This document shows positions 1 to 13,219 of a DNA stretch of 64,000 bases, in pieces. Position 1 is the stretch's first letter. Every line of letters starts with the position of its first letter. Source of the DNA: Anastatus disparis. Lineage: Eukaryota > Arthropoda > Insecta > Hymenoptera > Eupelmidae. Location of the stretch: positions 4,712,001 to 4,776,000 of the forward strand of contig JAFFSR010000221.1 of the NCBI GenBank assembly GCA_017163975.1. Direction: 5' to 3'. A model generated the notes under the pieces. The model saw only the letters and a list, made by a program, of their open reading frames with translations, was not told the DNA's origin and made no database searches. Made by a program: the position numbers and the translations under genes.

Positions 1-439
1 GCAATTTTGTAATATAAATAAAATAAAAAAAATGTTACACTTATTATGCGTCGCGTGTAACGTAATAAATGATGCAATAAAATGTCTTGGACTGAGCACT
101 TAACAGCTCCAACTTCCTATTGTAATAAGATAATCATACATTCCAATTGACGCCTATGCTGCTTTATAAAAGATTGACGATGTTTTTCTACTTAACTATA
201 AATTTCATTACTGGAAAATAAATTAATCTAATTACTGTTTCATTTTATAAAATCAATCACTACTGTTTCTTTATGCCTTAGTAAAATTAATTAAAAATAT
301 GACTTTGGATTATTTAAATTGTATCTAGTTTGCATAATGTATAACATTAATGCAAAAAGTTGTATTTCGTAAATAATAAAATAAATACTGTGTATAATAA
401 GTTTTAAAAAATTATGCTTTTTTTGTAAATTATTAAGGT
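1..439. other. AT-rich non-coding start of window
   Basis: No open frame or RNA gene is supported here. The stretch is AT-rich, without obvious repeats, and ends at the tail of a minus-strand SINE. Confidence 0.5.
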
Positions 440-618
440 TAACTGCGTAACCTCCAGCGTATTACGCAAATTAGCGACGGAGGTTTCTCAGTATGTTTGT
501 GAACTTCAGCACATGTGGCGCACAGTGATACTTGTATAAATCGGTCGAGAACGGGATTCGAACTCGGGGCCCTCGAGTTGCGAATCCATCGCTCTACCGA
601 CTGAGCTACTGAAGACCT
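440..618 (-). repeat. tRNA-derived SINE, family 1 (copy 1)
   Basis: Read on the minus strand it begins GGTCTTCAGTAGCTCAGTCG, which contains a pol III A box, and continues to GAGTTCGAATCCC, a B box. A body with CACATGTGCTGAAGTTCACA and CCTCCGTCGCTAATTTGCG follows. At least four other copies in this window share both the tRNA-like head and the non-tRNA body. That makes it a SINE and not a functional tRNA gene. The 3' limit is approximate. Confidence 0.8.
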
Positions 619-3600
619 CTACATTATACATCCAGTATAAGTTATAAATTACCTTACATTTATTGAAAATCAACAAAACTTTAAATATTAAAAAAATTGT
701 TTTATTGTATGAAATAATCATAAATGTATCATAAATTTTTATGAATTTTAACATTATTATTCAACAATATCCAAATCTGCACGTCCAACAGCTTAAAAAA
801 GATTTACGTAAAACAAGAAAAAAAACGAGGCTATACATTTTTAAAAATAACAAGAAAGCTGTGAGTATCATTTTTAAAAATAACCAAAAAAAAAGCCATG
901 AGTTTCCATTAGATTTCGAACATTCGCCAGAAAAAAAAAGAAGGCACCGAAACGTAAAACAAGAGAATAAGCACGTAGAGTCTTAACTGTGTATAATACC
1001 TTCCCAAACGTAATAAATTCTTCAAAGTCAGCCTACAAATGATGCTTATCTCTCCTTCTCTCTTCGAGCCTTGAAAACAACAGCCCAAAGAGCTGGAGAA
1101 AAGTGAAGTGCACTTAATCCAAAACAAAACAAGTAGCATCTTACTTTTTTTTTCTTACTTTTTTTTTCTGCATCGTATTACCATTGCATCCTTTTAAAAT
1201 CCTCTTATACGAGGAATAAAAGAAAATAAATGTAAATTTTAACATTAACCAAAGCAGAGTCCATTTTCCCCTTTACTTATACATGCACATAAACAGGTGT
1301 TTTCTAAAAAAGAACACCCACACAATAGGCCAAGAAATAAAAGAAAAAAAGGAAATCGTTCCATATACTTATAAGCCGCAGAGATAACGTTAAAACGTTT
1401 ACGATGACGTAGTATAAGAAAAATATACACACATAATGTTAAGACACGAGGCACAGCCATGAATGGGCACACGCATTAGACGTATATGTGAAATAGCTTT
1501 TGAGTGAATGGGAGCTCTTATAAGCTATGAGGTGCTTTTCTCTCTCTATCTTTTTTTCTGGATGTATATGTACAATCAGCCTACGCTTTGGTATTACCTT
1601 TTAAGTTTGAGAAACAGGTAGTAGGCGCGTGTATATCTTTATAGTACGTATATATCTGATTTTATATATATACATGTATATTCATATTACGAATTGTGAT
1701 GGCGTATTCTGAAGGTCACTGCAATGCTGTTTCTTTTTTTTCATTCTAGGATATATGGAAGTTTTGTTAAATTTAATTGGAGAAATTTGAAGTGGAAGTA
1801 ATAACGCCCACGGAAAAGCGTATAATTATTGGTAGATATCAGTTGGCGTTTGATCGGGAATTAGCATAAACTGTGTATGTAACTATATAAACTTGTTAAT
1901 AAAAAATCAAATTTAACTCGTTTGCGTTGATATTAATGTTAAACTTAGAGATTCTTATCTTCACTTTGTTGATATATAACGTGTCTAATTAATATTTTCT
2001 TTCGATACATTTTTACTTTCTATCTCCGAGCAATTTTTCATAATACGTTTCTGAATATTCATCATACTGAAAATGTAATTGTCTTTACACCTTTCACGTT
2101 ATGATAGATTTGATAGTTGACATACATTAAATATATTCAACAATTGCAAATATGCAAAGTGCCATTTCGTAAATGAAATGTCAATAATGCCATAGAACAA
2201 GTTATACATTCTATAAATCCATAACATTTGTCAACTTAATCAAGCACATGTTCATTGCAATCATATATCTTAAAAGCTTTATTAAAACGTAAATACAAAT
2301 ACAATATATACCGAAGGATCGATTAGATTGCATTCTACAAGTGTAGGCTATGTTGCATTTGCAAATGCATAACCATACGTGGACGGAGACAAAGCGAAGG
2401 TCAAAGTGCTTTCTAATGAAAGATTTTTAATTTGCAGCTTGCGTCAAAGAATTCCACGAGCCTTTTTACTTTTGCCGCTGGTGAATGTTTAATTAGAAAC
2501 TTTTTATTCTAATGATCGGTACCGAAGAGTTTTTTTAATGATGTAAAACATAAAGAGATCTGGTTTATTTTGATAAAACATTGTTATTTTACAATTCTTG
2601 ACTAAATTTTAAATGGATTTTCAATTTTAGATCTTCTACAGTATATAATTTGTGATTTTTATGAATTTATCTAAATTGAATATGAAAATAAAATAACAAA
2701 TTTTATGTAAATTATCTAATGATATTGATATTTCATTCTAATGTTTTCAGATTGAAAAAAAAAATATTCGATTAAAAGTAAAAGTCTTACGTATTACTAG
2801 AAGAATGCCGTGCATGTCTATGAGCAACGATAAATCTTTACTTCTCATACAAAAGCTTATCGACTCGGCTCGGTTAAAAAACTTGGCTAGCCGGCGCAAA
2901 ATCGAATCTTTTTTTTTTCTCAAACGCTCTGCTAATCCTCGCACGATCGTTTATTTTCATATTATTACGATTTGCTGCATAAATCATTCGAATGACATTG
3001 CGTTGATTGAAAAATCTATAGTCAAAATCCAGTCGGTTTATATTAAAGTAAAAATCCTTTGCTAGTAAGAAAAAAGGAAATATTTTACTTGTTAAAAAGG
3101 GAAACTAAATCCCGTGACTATTTCTTTTTTTTTTTATATTATCCCAACATTATCATCAACAATAGGTAGCTACGTACATGTGAATCTGGTACGATGCTGC
3201 TGCGCAGACGATAAGAATGGAGCCTGGAAGTTTTATCAAACAAAATATTTGCATAAACCGATAAGACGCGAGCCAAGAGAGAAATTTTTGTGTTCTCTCG
3301 CTTTATGTAAAGAAGAATATACATTTGTGAAAAGAGTAAAAATTTATAGAAGAAATTTTCTTTAATATTATTTTATATGAGATAGTTTTTATTTGAAAAT
3401 TTACATTTAGTTGTTTTGTCGAGTTCAATAAAAGATCATATACTTGTGGGACATAAATTTTGTTCTTTTCTTTTTAAAAATTTTTTATTAGCTTTTCTAT
3501 GATTCAAAAGGAATTTGGAAATAAAAAAATTAATTCAGTACAATCAAATGGAATTCATTTAAATGAAGTTAAAGCCCACATATAACCCATAATAATGCGG

Positions 3601-4879
3601 ATTTTTTTAAAATTTCAAGGAATTCGTAATTTCACCATGAACAACCATATGCTATTTGCATGATTTACTAATAAACATAGATATATTTCATAAAACTAAT
3701 TGGTATTGTGGGTGTAGAATTGACATTATATTTTTAATACGAAGGTTGAATAACTATGCTGCTATTTAAATTGCCTCTATTATTGTACGTATCGTTTAAA
3801 TAGCTAACATTCTCAGCTCCGATTCTATTCTGTTAGATAAATCTAAATATTGGTATGTTTGAATTGTTTTACCATTCGGTTGAATAGGTTTTTGTAATTT
3901 GTCAAGTGAATTTTTCATCAGAAATTATGTAAACGATTAGTTAAAAAGTTAAAGGTATGCACAGATTTACTTTTTGTTTTTGATAATATTTACTCAATTT
4001 TAATGTAAATAAAAATATATTTATACAAATATTGAAATATTAATATACATATTTTACATCTTTTTTGTATTAAACTTGATATCTTCGCGATCAGTACACT
4101 AAAAAATCGTCAATTATTTGAGTATTACAGTAATTGTATTTAAAATAAAAAAAAAGAAAATTGACACCTCGATAATTTTTTTTGTGAATTATAGTATTTA
4201 AAAAGAATCTGATTCAATCATGAAATATTTTTTACAAGAATATACTTTTTTGGTACTGTTGATTAAAAATACGTTTAATTGATATCATATCTGTACAATG
4301 CTTTCTAATAGAGAAAGTTTAATTTGTTTAATCATTTAATGCTAATTAATTATTCAGTAAATTAAACCCATTTCTTAGTAAGCTATATTTCGTTTTAACT
4401 AAACGGTAATCATAAATTGCGCTACTGAAATGTCAACGAAATAAATCTTGACTACGCGACAAAATACACAAGATAAGATGCAGCAAGGTAATAGAATTCT
4501 TTTTTAATCATCGGAAAAGTTAAGTTTCCTTGCGTATATGTTATTGAATTATATGAAATTTGTTTATCGCAAAAATTCAAATAGTTCAAATGATATAAAA
4601 ATAAAATATTAATAATTGGGATCCAATGCCCGTGAAAAAAAATGATAGAATTTTATTATCATAAATATGATAAATTGATCACTCATTAGAAACTTATATA
4701 CTCTTATTAAATTATGTACGTTTGTTTATACCAATGTGTAACTCTAGACGATTGTACGTAATTATTCAAAATCACGTATAATGATATTTGTTTATGCATA
4801 GAAATTTATCAATTATCTACAGTGTATTACATTGAATGAAATGTTCAATGTGATACATGTTGGATAATTTTTTTTTTTT
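619..4879. other. Gene-free AT-rich intergenic DNA
   Basis: I see no supported gene. Short open frames around 741-986, 1245-1472, 2747-3065 and 3114-3365 are lysine-, phenylalanine- or serine-rich, lack family motifs and overlap one another on both strands, as expected by chance in AT-rich DNA. Confidence 0.5.
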
Positions 4880-5275
4880 TAAACTGACACACAGCCTTGG
4901 AGTGTCTTGCTCCGACATAACATCAATGCAAATCAATGTGACCAAAGTTGTATTGTTATTTGGCTCAAAAAAACGTTGGTGCTCAGTTCTAGTTTTGATT
5001 AATTTTTTTTATACATTTTCTTCAAACTATAGCACTTAAAGCTACGAAACTTTGAATAAAGTTTTAAACTAATATAGCATTAATGCAAATCAACGTAATA
5101 AAAGTTACATCGAGATTAGACTTCGAAAAATTGGTGCCCAATTTCATTGTGCGTTCATTGTTTCCAGTTATGACACTCGGAGCTATGCAATTTTGCGCAC
5201 AACTTTAAAATGTCTTTCTATAATAGAGCGTCAATGTAACTCAATAAAAGTTGCTTTATTGTCATGTAGACTCTT
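4880..5275. repeat. Degenerate tandem repeat, about 150-bp period, three units
   Basis: Three diverged units begin near 4921, 5077 and 5227. Each opens with a variant of CATCAATGCAAATCAAYGT followed by AAAGTT; the first two also share AAAAA..TTGGTGCYCA about 50 bases later. Spacing is about 156 and 150 bp. The third unit is truncated and runs into a SINE fragment. Divergence is high, so this is an old tandem duplication or a satellite relic. Confidence 0.6.
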
Positions 5276-5309
5276 AAGTCATACTTGATTATGTATGTTT
5301 ACATAACAG

Positions 5310-5455
5310 AACGTCAAAGGTTTTTTAGCGTGTTTATGAACAAAGCACATGTAACGTGCAGAGGTATGGTTTATCAATTAGACGACAGCCGAATTAGAGC
5401 TTGGATCCTCGAGATTACGAATCCATTGCTCCACCGAGAGAGACACTGAAGATCT
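5310..5455 (-). repeat. Degraded family 1 SINE (copy 2)
   Basis: On the minus strand it carries the family 1 string CAATGGATTCGTAATCTCGAG and the body string ACATGTGCTTTGTTCATAAA. The A box and B box are both mutated (the B box lacks the GGTTCGA core). It is an old, inactive copy. Confidence 0.7.
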
Positions 5456-8400
5456 TTAATAACATTTAATTATATTTGATTGATTATACAAAACATTTTT
5501 TTACAGATTATTATAAATCAATAGCTGGATTGATAATAGTTTATTGAAAATATATTGTAATAGTATATACATGACGTTTTTAAAAATTTTTTTTATTGAT
5601 TAAATTATATCAAAGCTGTGGACGTAAAAAAATAAAGATAAAAAAAGTCATGTTAATCTCTCTCCTCCTGCATAATGATATTAGCAACGTCGACAAAAAG
5701 ATCAAGCTGAAAAATCTATTCCCTCCTAGAAAAAGCCTTCTCCTTAACTTTTCTAAAAAAAAAAAAGGCAAAGAAAAAATTATCTAACAGAGCACTCGAG
5801 AAGAGCTATATAACCGATCTATACAAAAGAAGAAGAATTTATCAGTCGCGTCGAGAGCAATCCGGTCACGACTATAGGAATCCATTTTGCTATGGTCGTC
5901 GTCGACGACCAGGGCGTTCAGAAGTAGAAAAAAAAAGAAGCCCAAGATGAAAGAAATAAAAAAAAAATCTAGTCGCACGATGCAGGTTTCCGATCTCTCG
6001 TGGACTTGGCTCTCGGGAATGTTGTTGCCTTGTGCGCTCGCGCTATATACCAAGCGAAGATATATAGAAAACGGACGTTATATGCTTCTTCTCTGTTCTC
6101 TTATATATACTTTGTGGACTTTTCTTAACTACACGACTATGCACTATCCGACCAAGGAAGAACCAAACAACAACGCGCTCGCAATAAGATCGGTATATGT
6201 ATTTTTTCTTTTCTTTTCTTTCACAAGATCGTTACTTTTAGAATATAGCTAGCTTAGGTGTGGAGATTGATTTTTTTAAAAATAAAATAAGGTTTTAGTA
6301 TTGCAAAAGGTAATATTGTAAAATTTAAAAAGTTTTCATCTTTGTAAAATATAAGTACGAGGAAAATAAATCTGTTGGCATCCTTATTATTTATAATTGT
6401 TCTTACAAAAGATCTAAACTAAAATTCAAATTTTAATTTGAATATTCTCACTCTAATAATTTGTATTTAATTTTTTCAATAAATATAAGTTATTGAGATG
6501 ATAATATGTAAATTAATTAACATGTTTCTAAAATTAAATAATATATTAACCCATATAGTGCGTTGCATGGTCTGGAAAATTGAATAAAAAATATTATTAT
6601 CTTGTTTAACTATTGAAAAAAGTATTGCGGTAACAATCTTGCTTGTAATAAATATTTTATGTACCGATATAGCAGATATGTCTCACAACATTATTCTTGA
6701 TTTTTTTTTTCATTATTTTATTTTCAATTTCGTATTTACATTTTATTTTTCATTCAACTTTTCACGAGCAAGCGTCGTTTCCAAGTAGCATGTTGTAATT
6801 TGATTCATGAAGATATTTTTAGCCACTAAAAACAAAAGTTACCTTGATTACGAAACACTCAAATTTTTCGGTGGAACTAAATTTGTCTATTTAATAAAAA
6901 AAAGTATGCCATAACACGAGATACCGTAGTAATATGTACTCTAAATTTAATGACTATAATTTAACTAGACAAGTCATTATCGATTTGAAATATCTATCAT
7001 AGCAGGTTGTAAATTTATAGTTTAAGCATAAAATAGATATTGCAGGGTATTTTATAGCTGATTTAGCTTTTTTATGTATAAAATATAAATAATATAAATT
7101 TTATGAATTTTCAACCAAATTTTCATCGTGATCTAAAATTTGATTTACTTTTGGATGAAATAACATATGATCAAGCTTTATATGTGTGCATATATAAAAC
7201 TTGTTATTAAAGCTATTCATCCTGCAATATCATAATTATAAAATGAGTATAAAAATTTGAAATGGTTTTTTCATCAATAAATATGCAACTTATTATAAAA
7301 AAAATTAATTATTTAAAAATTTACAAAGCTTAAAAAAATTAATTAAAAATTTATTTACTATCTTTATTATGCTACAGTTACAGAGTAGAAAATTAAAACT
7401 TCAATATTTAAATAACAAACCATTTAGATCAAATCCTTATAAAAACATTCGCCATAATCGTCCTCAATTACAGAAGTCAAAGCATTTATTTTCGTCCTAT
7501 ATAATTTTCCTGACTAAAAGAATCATCGTTGCTCTCGTAAACACATCATTTAGCCTAATTTCCGAAAGAGAAAAAAAAGCTCTGGCACCCACGAAGTCAT
7601 TAGATTTTTCAGCTTGTTTACAGCGCACGCAAAGCTTTATATACACGCAGGGGCAGAAAATACAAATATCCACAAAAAAAAAAAAGAGAAGAAGAAAAAA
7701 GCCAGGAGTGCCCGATGACATTCAGGTCAGGGACATTTAAACTCTCCCGTATTTTCGTGTATATATAGATATAACCTCGTACATGAGCGTTAAGACTGAT
7801 TTTTATTCCCCCTTTATAAATACTCTTTCTTTATTTTATTTTTTTTTCAAGGCAATCACCAGTTTTGAGGACACGAGAAAAACAGCAAAAGCAACTTTGT
7901 ATGTTTTTTCGGTCTTTTATATACACGTACATACAAATAAGCTTACGCGTATAAACGATCCGCTACTGAGAAACGTGACGCGTATACGTACACGCATATA
8001 TTTAGAATTTGCAAGATTTAAACTATGGATATATATACATGTCCGACTATATAGCAGTTACATATGAAAGAGTATGTCCTTACTTATTTTGCATCTAAGG
8101 CTATAAGAGCTATTATGTCATGCAATGTGATCTTTTGAGTTTCACATGATACTAAATATAATTAAATGTTATTATATTTTTATGAAAATAAATATTAAGT
8201 ATCATATTCGGTTAAATAATTATGTTGCAGTAAATAATATCTTATTTTATTTTCAATGTTTTTTAAAAATTTAGAAATTTAAATAAATATTAATTTTTAA
8301 TAAATAATATACTATTGTAATAACACATATTATTGCATTACTGTATCTCCGATAAACATTTTCAATTTACTATTATTTTTCGAATTCATTTCTAAAATTA

Positions 8401-10300
8401 AAAAGGCTATTCGAAATATGTCAGAAATGGTAAACAAAAAAGCAATAAAGCTAGTTTATCCTCGCTTAAAACGCCAAACTTAATTACACCGTTAATCTAA
8501 CTTTTATTCGTTCCGTAAGAAAGTTAAATTGAAGAAAAAAAACAGCAACAAGCAATTTTCAATAATTTAGAAAAATAAAACACGTGTTTCACTCCCACTA
8601 TATGTGTTTTTCAGTGTTTACGTCCGATCAATTCAAGTACAACTAATTCGAGCTCAAGGATAATTGCAGATTAAGAAGAATCTCGTGTATAGTTTGAAAA
8701 ACCCACGCGATAGTAATATTCATCAATACTCTTACTGTGAGTAAGCTTTTTACGGTATACGCAGCAAAAAGAGTATAAATGTTAAATTTCAGTATTGATA
8801 AAGCCTGAGAAAACATGACTATTTTTTAAGTATCGCAAAGCAGTAAAGCAGAAGCAAGCGAGTCTTTATCTTTAAAGATAAATTTTTAAAAAAAGTCTTG
8901 ACTTTGCATAATGATTCTATTCTACGATGATAGTTTCTCAGCCGCATACCTAAAGGAAGTATAACGTATCTGAAATAACAATAATTTTTATTTTTCAACT
9001 TTTATCATTTATTTTTCTTTGAGCACTGAGCGATACGCGCGTCGTTTCCATTTGCATGAATAAACGAAGCTTAAAGAAAATTAAGCTGTTTTTATATCTG
9101 TATAGGTGGCCGTCAGTGCTTGTACAATTTTTTCATGACTCGCTTGCCGCGCTAAGATTTTTCAGTGTGCGAATAGAAACGCGAAAACGCAATGGTTTTT
9201 CGTTTTTGAAGTAATGCGAATTTGAGAGAATTTTAAAGACGCCGAGACGCACATACCGTTATGATTATTGACTACTTTTGATAAGTTTATTTATACCAGT
9301 ATCTTTTTACGATGCTAATCTCAGACGGATTTTCTATTTTATTCCATTTTATTTTTTAATTATATTCAAGTACATTTTATTAATAAATATGGAAGAAAAT
9401 ACTTGGATCAATTTTACGACTATTTTCATTCTGAGAATCTGTTTTATTTTTATATGAATATGAAATTTAGTCGTTTGTAAGTGGGTTAAGCGGCGAAAAC
9501 AAATCGGTAATATATATACACGTTTTTTAAAACAGACAAATATAAGTTATAAGCTTTTATGAATTATTGGCTTCGAAGCTATTTCATTGGAAAATTTTTG
9601 AAAATTCAATGACTGTTATAAATTTTACGAGATCTTGGATTATAAAGTAACAGATTATTTTTATGGAGTACTTTCTTAAGATATCGTTTTTTCTATCAAT
9701 TTAGTTTCTGATTTTTTTAACATTTTGGAAAATCAACTTAAGATAATTTATAGCAAAAGATTGAAAATTCGTTTGATTATCATTCGATATAATGTTTTGG
9801 AAATTAATCTTACGTATCTAAAAATGTAATTATACGTCATAAATCAGATGATTATCAAATTCAAATTAAAAAATCTAAAAAAAAGTTAAAGCTGATGTAG
9901 AGTTTGTCCAAAATAAATTGTAAGTTTTTTTCACTTTCGACAATGAATAATTTATGTGTATTATTATCGTGCAACAATCTGTTGTGACAAATAGTCTTTA
10001 CAATAGATTCACAACAATCTTCAAAAGATGAAAATGATTTTCTTTGGATAAGAAAAAGAAAAAAGAGAACAACGAATTTTCTTCTTTGCACGAATTTTCC
10101 AAAAAGAAGAAACTGAGATGAAAGAAAGTGAGACGCTCCATTATGACAATACCAAATTTTCCGTCACGAACAGCTCGTGTTTCTCCGGAAAATCTGCGTA
10201 TAATGCATTGGCACGCGATGTGTCATTCATTAAAAAAAACGCCCTATTAGACGCGTGCAAGAGCACACCTCTACGCATCAAACATCTTCAGTTCTACTAC

Positions 10301-10460
10301 GCCCTCTTTTTTTATCTTCTCTTTTTCTTTCATCCATCGTCCATTCAAACATCCCTTCTTCTATTCTTCTCTTCTTTCTTTTCTTCTTCTATTCTTTTTC
10401 ATGCACACGCATACGTATTCCTTTCTTCTTTTCTTCTTTCCCTCTGCGTTCCTTCTAATT
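10301..10460. repeat. Pyrimidine-rich tract
   Basis: A stretch of about 160 bases composed almost only of TTC, TTCT and CTTT runs on the plus strand. It creates spurious Ser/Phe/Leu-rich open frames. Confidence 0.8.
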
Positions 10461-12000
10461 TCGGTTGAAACTTTATATTTAAAGAACAATTTTCTTTCGA
10501 ATTTCACTTCCCCCATCCAACGTGTTTTTAAAAAGTTTTAATTTTCACCAATAGGTGGTGGCTACTCTGGAAATTTTGAAAATTCTTCACTGTCTTTAAA
10601 TTATTCAACATTTTTCTCTAAATTTTTAACACTAAAATATGATTTTTCGAACATTTATAATGTATGCGTTTATTATCGACAATTTTTTATTCTTAATTTT
10701 AAATAAAAACAAAAATAAACGTATGAAAATACATGAAAACTCATACTCGCAAGTGCACAAATGACGCTCCGTTTGATATATAAAGAGCCTATTGGGTAAC
10801 AGTCAACATGGTCCGATGCTACTCAGATCTATCGATGTATTGTCTTGTATGGATACTACTAACGGCTTAAAGCAGAAATATAAACTAGTAACGTCATCTC
10901 ATGTTCTTAGATTTAGAATCACCATTAAAAATGGTGTTAAGCGTGTAAATAAATAACCAGCCAATATATGTTATTATTGCCAACAAGTTAGTAATAAGTA
11001 AAATTATCTAAGGAATATAAGGAATAATTAATTAGGATTAAATGGGGAATATTAAGAGATATAAGTAGGATAATATCGAGAAATTAATTATATTAATGAA
11101 CAAAACTAAAATTGTAATACTTGATATAATTAATCTCGTAAAATTTAGAATTAAATTCAACTGTCGTTAGTAGGAAAACGCATGATAATTATCGATAGTT
11201 ATAAAGTTAAACTTGTAGTTTCAACTTTTCTGTAGTAGCGACTATGACCATACTTTTGTTGTTTTATTTGATTAAGCCAGAATTCTTATTACAACTCTAA
11301 AACAAAAATTGATTTTTGAAAAATTGATCTGTTGATAAATCTTTCTTTTTTGTTTACACTATAAAAATATGTTATTTAGAGCAATATCTGTACAATAAAT
11401 GTTTATTTCAATGTCTTGATTAATTCAATATTCATAGTAGAATTAAGTGATATATTGTCCAGTTGTCGGCAACATTTTTAAATATGTTAAAAAAGTATAT
11501 TTTTTTCTAGAAGAAATTTGACAGCTCTAAAAATAATAAATTCGTGATGGTCTAATAGCTTTTAAGGTGACACGGTACAAATTTTAATCATAAAACTTAT
11601 TGAATTTAAATGCCGGAAATGATAAGCATTATTTTAATATTCATACGATATTATGAATTAATATTTTATTTATGCTAATGATAAAAAAAAAACAAGATCT
11701 AAAATGTAGATAATAAAAGTTGTATGTATATTTTTAGATTATTTTCTACGTTCATTTATTGGTCTTGGAAATTTGAATTTTATATTGTTATACCTAAAGC
11801 ATAATTATTTGAAAAGTAAAAATTAACTTATTGAGAATTAAAAATAATATGCTTTCGTTAAAATAATTAAAAATTTAACTAAAATCTAATTCAAGTTTGA
11901 AAATTTTTCGCATATGCAAACAACACGCTTGTTGTAGTATACCATTCACCCCAACTTCTATATATCTTCATATCTCTCATTCATAACAAACATACCCCTG

Positions 12001-12130
12001 TTTGTACTACTTTTTTTCATTCTCATTCTCTCGTTCTTGCTTTTCTTTTTCTCCCTCTTCACACTCTTTCAGCAACACCTCTTTACATTATTTTTTCTTT
12101 CTTTTTTTTTTTACTTCTTCTTTCTCTGCA
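12001..12130. repeat. Pyrimidine-rich tract
   Basis: A polypyrimidine run (CTTTTTTTCATTCTCATTCT and similar) of about 130 bases. No gene follows it with a consistent splice structure. Confidence 0.7.
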
Positions 12131-13027
12131 GTTCACGATTTCCGTAGCAAAAGTAACACATAAAATAACATCATTGTCCCCTGACAATATACATATACAT
12201 ACACATATACAACGAAGTTCGGCCAAAAAGGCCTCTTATAGTCAGCATCAAGCTTAACAATAGCACAGAGAACCATATATATAAAATGGCATATAACAGA
12301 GGAGGAACTTTAACAATTTCTCTGTTAATGGGAAAGGTCAGTTACCCTCTCTGTTGTGACTGTGTCTCTATCCATCCTTTTCTTTCTCTCTTTTTTTAGT
12401 ATATATTATACTTATACACAAATACACACACTCGTGTGTGTGTACACTGTGCGCATAAACGAGCAGCTGGGTTACAATGCAATGCCATATAGCATCCGAA
12501 GCATCACGATGCACTTTTGTTTATAGGTATATATATATATTGCCTGTATTATACTATGATGTCCTGTTGTGTCGTGATGCGTTCAAATACATGTACGTGT
12601 ACAATCAGCCCAGACTATAAGAGACACGGACGATCGAGTTTCGATCCATTTATTAACAATAAGGGACATAATAGAGCAGACAATGATTTTGTGTGCGAGG
12701 CAATCATTACGATGGCTCATCGTGAGCAAAAGCTCATTTCTAATTTTGCAAGAGTTTTTCGCATTATATATTTATTGTCATTGTTAGTTCGATATTTCGA
12801 TCACTAAATTTATGATGATCGTTACAGGTTAGATAAATGCTTTTATTTTTTTTATTTTATTTCCTTTCTTCTTGTGTCATTGCTGCTCGGATTGTTTAAT
12901 GACTTTTTTTTTTATTTTTAATGGAATGAAAAATAAAAATAAATAAAAACAATAAAAATGTTTTTTCTTTTATAATTTTTTACGGTCATTTTATTTTTCA
13001 TTCAGACAATAATGATTTCGTCCTGAG

Positions 13028-13219
13028 TTCGTCAGTGGCTCAGTCGGTAGAGCGATGGATTCGTAATCTCGAGGTCCCGGGTTCGACTCTCGCTCTCGGC
13101 CGATTTTACGAGCACCACTGTACATTACATGTGCTTTGTTTACAAACACACTGACGATCTCCGTCGCTAATTAGCAATCGTAATGTTATTAGCTTAAATA
13201 CAGCGGCGTTAAAAAAAAA
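13028..13219 (+). repeat. tRNA-derived SINE, family 1 (copy 3, best preserved)
   Basis: It starts TTCGTCAGTGGCTCAGTCGG (A box) and has GGGTTCGACTCTC (B box) about 50 bases later. A non-tRNA body then includes ACATGTGCTTTGTTTACAAA and CTCCGTCGCTAATTAGCA. It ends CAGCGGCGTT followed by a short A run. This copy best shows the family structure: tRNA-like head, about 100-bp body, GTTAAA-type tail. Confidence 0.85.

Larger units (their letters stand above)
5456..13027. other. Gene-free intergenic DNA
   Basis: About 7.5 kb with no exon chain or recognisable protein. Open frames at 5887-6252, 7369-7740, 7783-8067, 10118-10468 and 12517-12807 are low-complexity (poly-K, poly-F, poly-S) and lack splice-bounded continuation. 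Pyrimidine-rich tracts are annotated separately. Confidence 0.5.

Noticed and set aside
506..754. Minus-strand open frame over the tRNA-like sequence, and a true tRNA gene at 530-616
   Set aside because: The tRNA-like head is followed by a body shared with other copies, so it is a SINE; the open frame is incidental.
741..986. Lysine-rich 81-residue plus-strand frame
   Set aside because: Composition follows the A-rich DNA; there is no motif, no splice partner and no start context.
5887..6252. 121-residue plus-strand frame
   Set aside because: Poly-Lys and Phe/Leu runs with an overlapping minus-strand frame of equal quality; no recognisable domain.
7369..7740. 123-residue plus-strand frame
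   Set aside because: Low complexity (KKKKRRRKK) with a minus-strand shadow; no family match seen.
10118..10468. Ser/Phe/Leu-rich 116-residue frame
   Set aside because: Product of the pyrimidine tract at 10301-10460.
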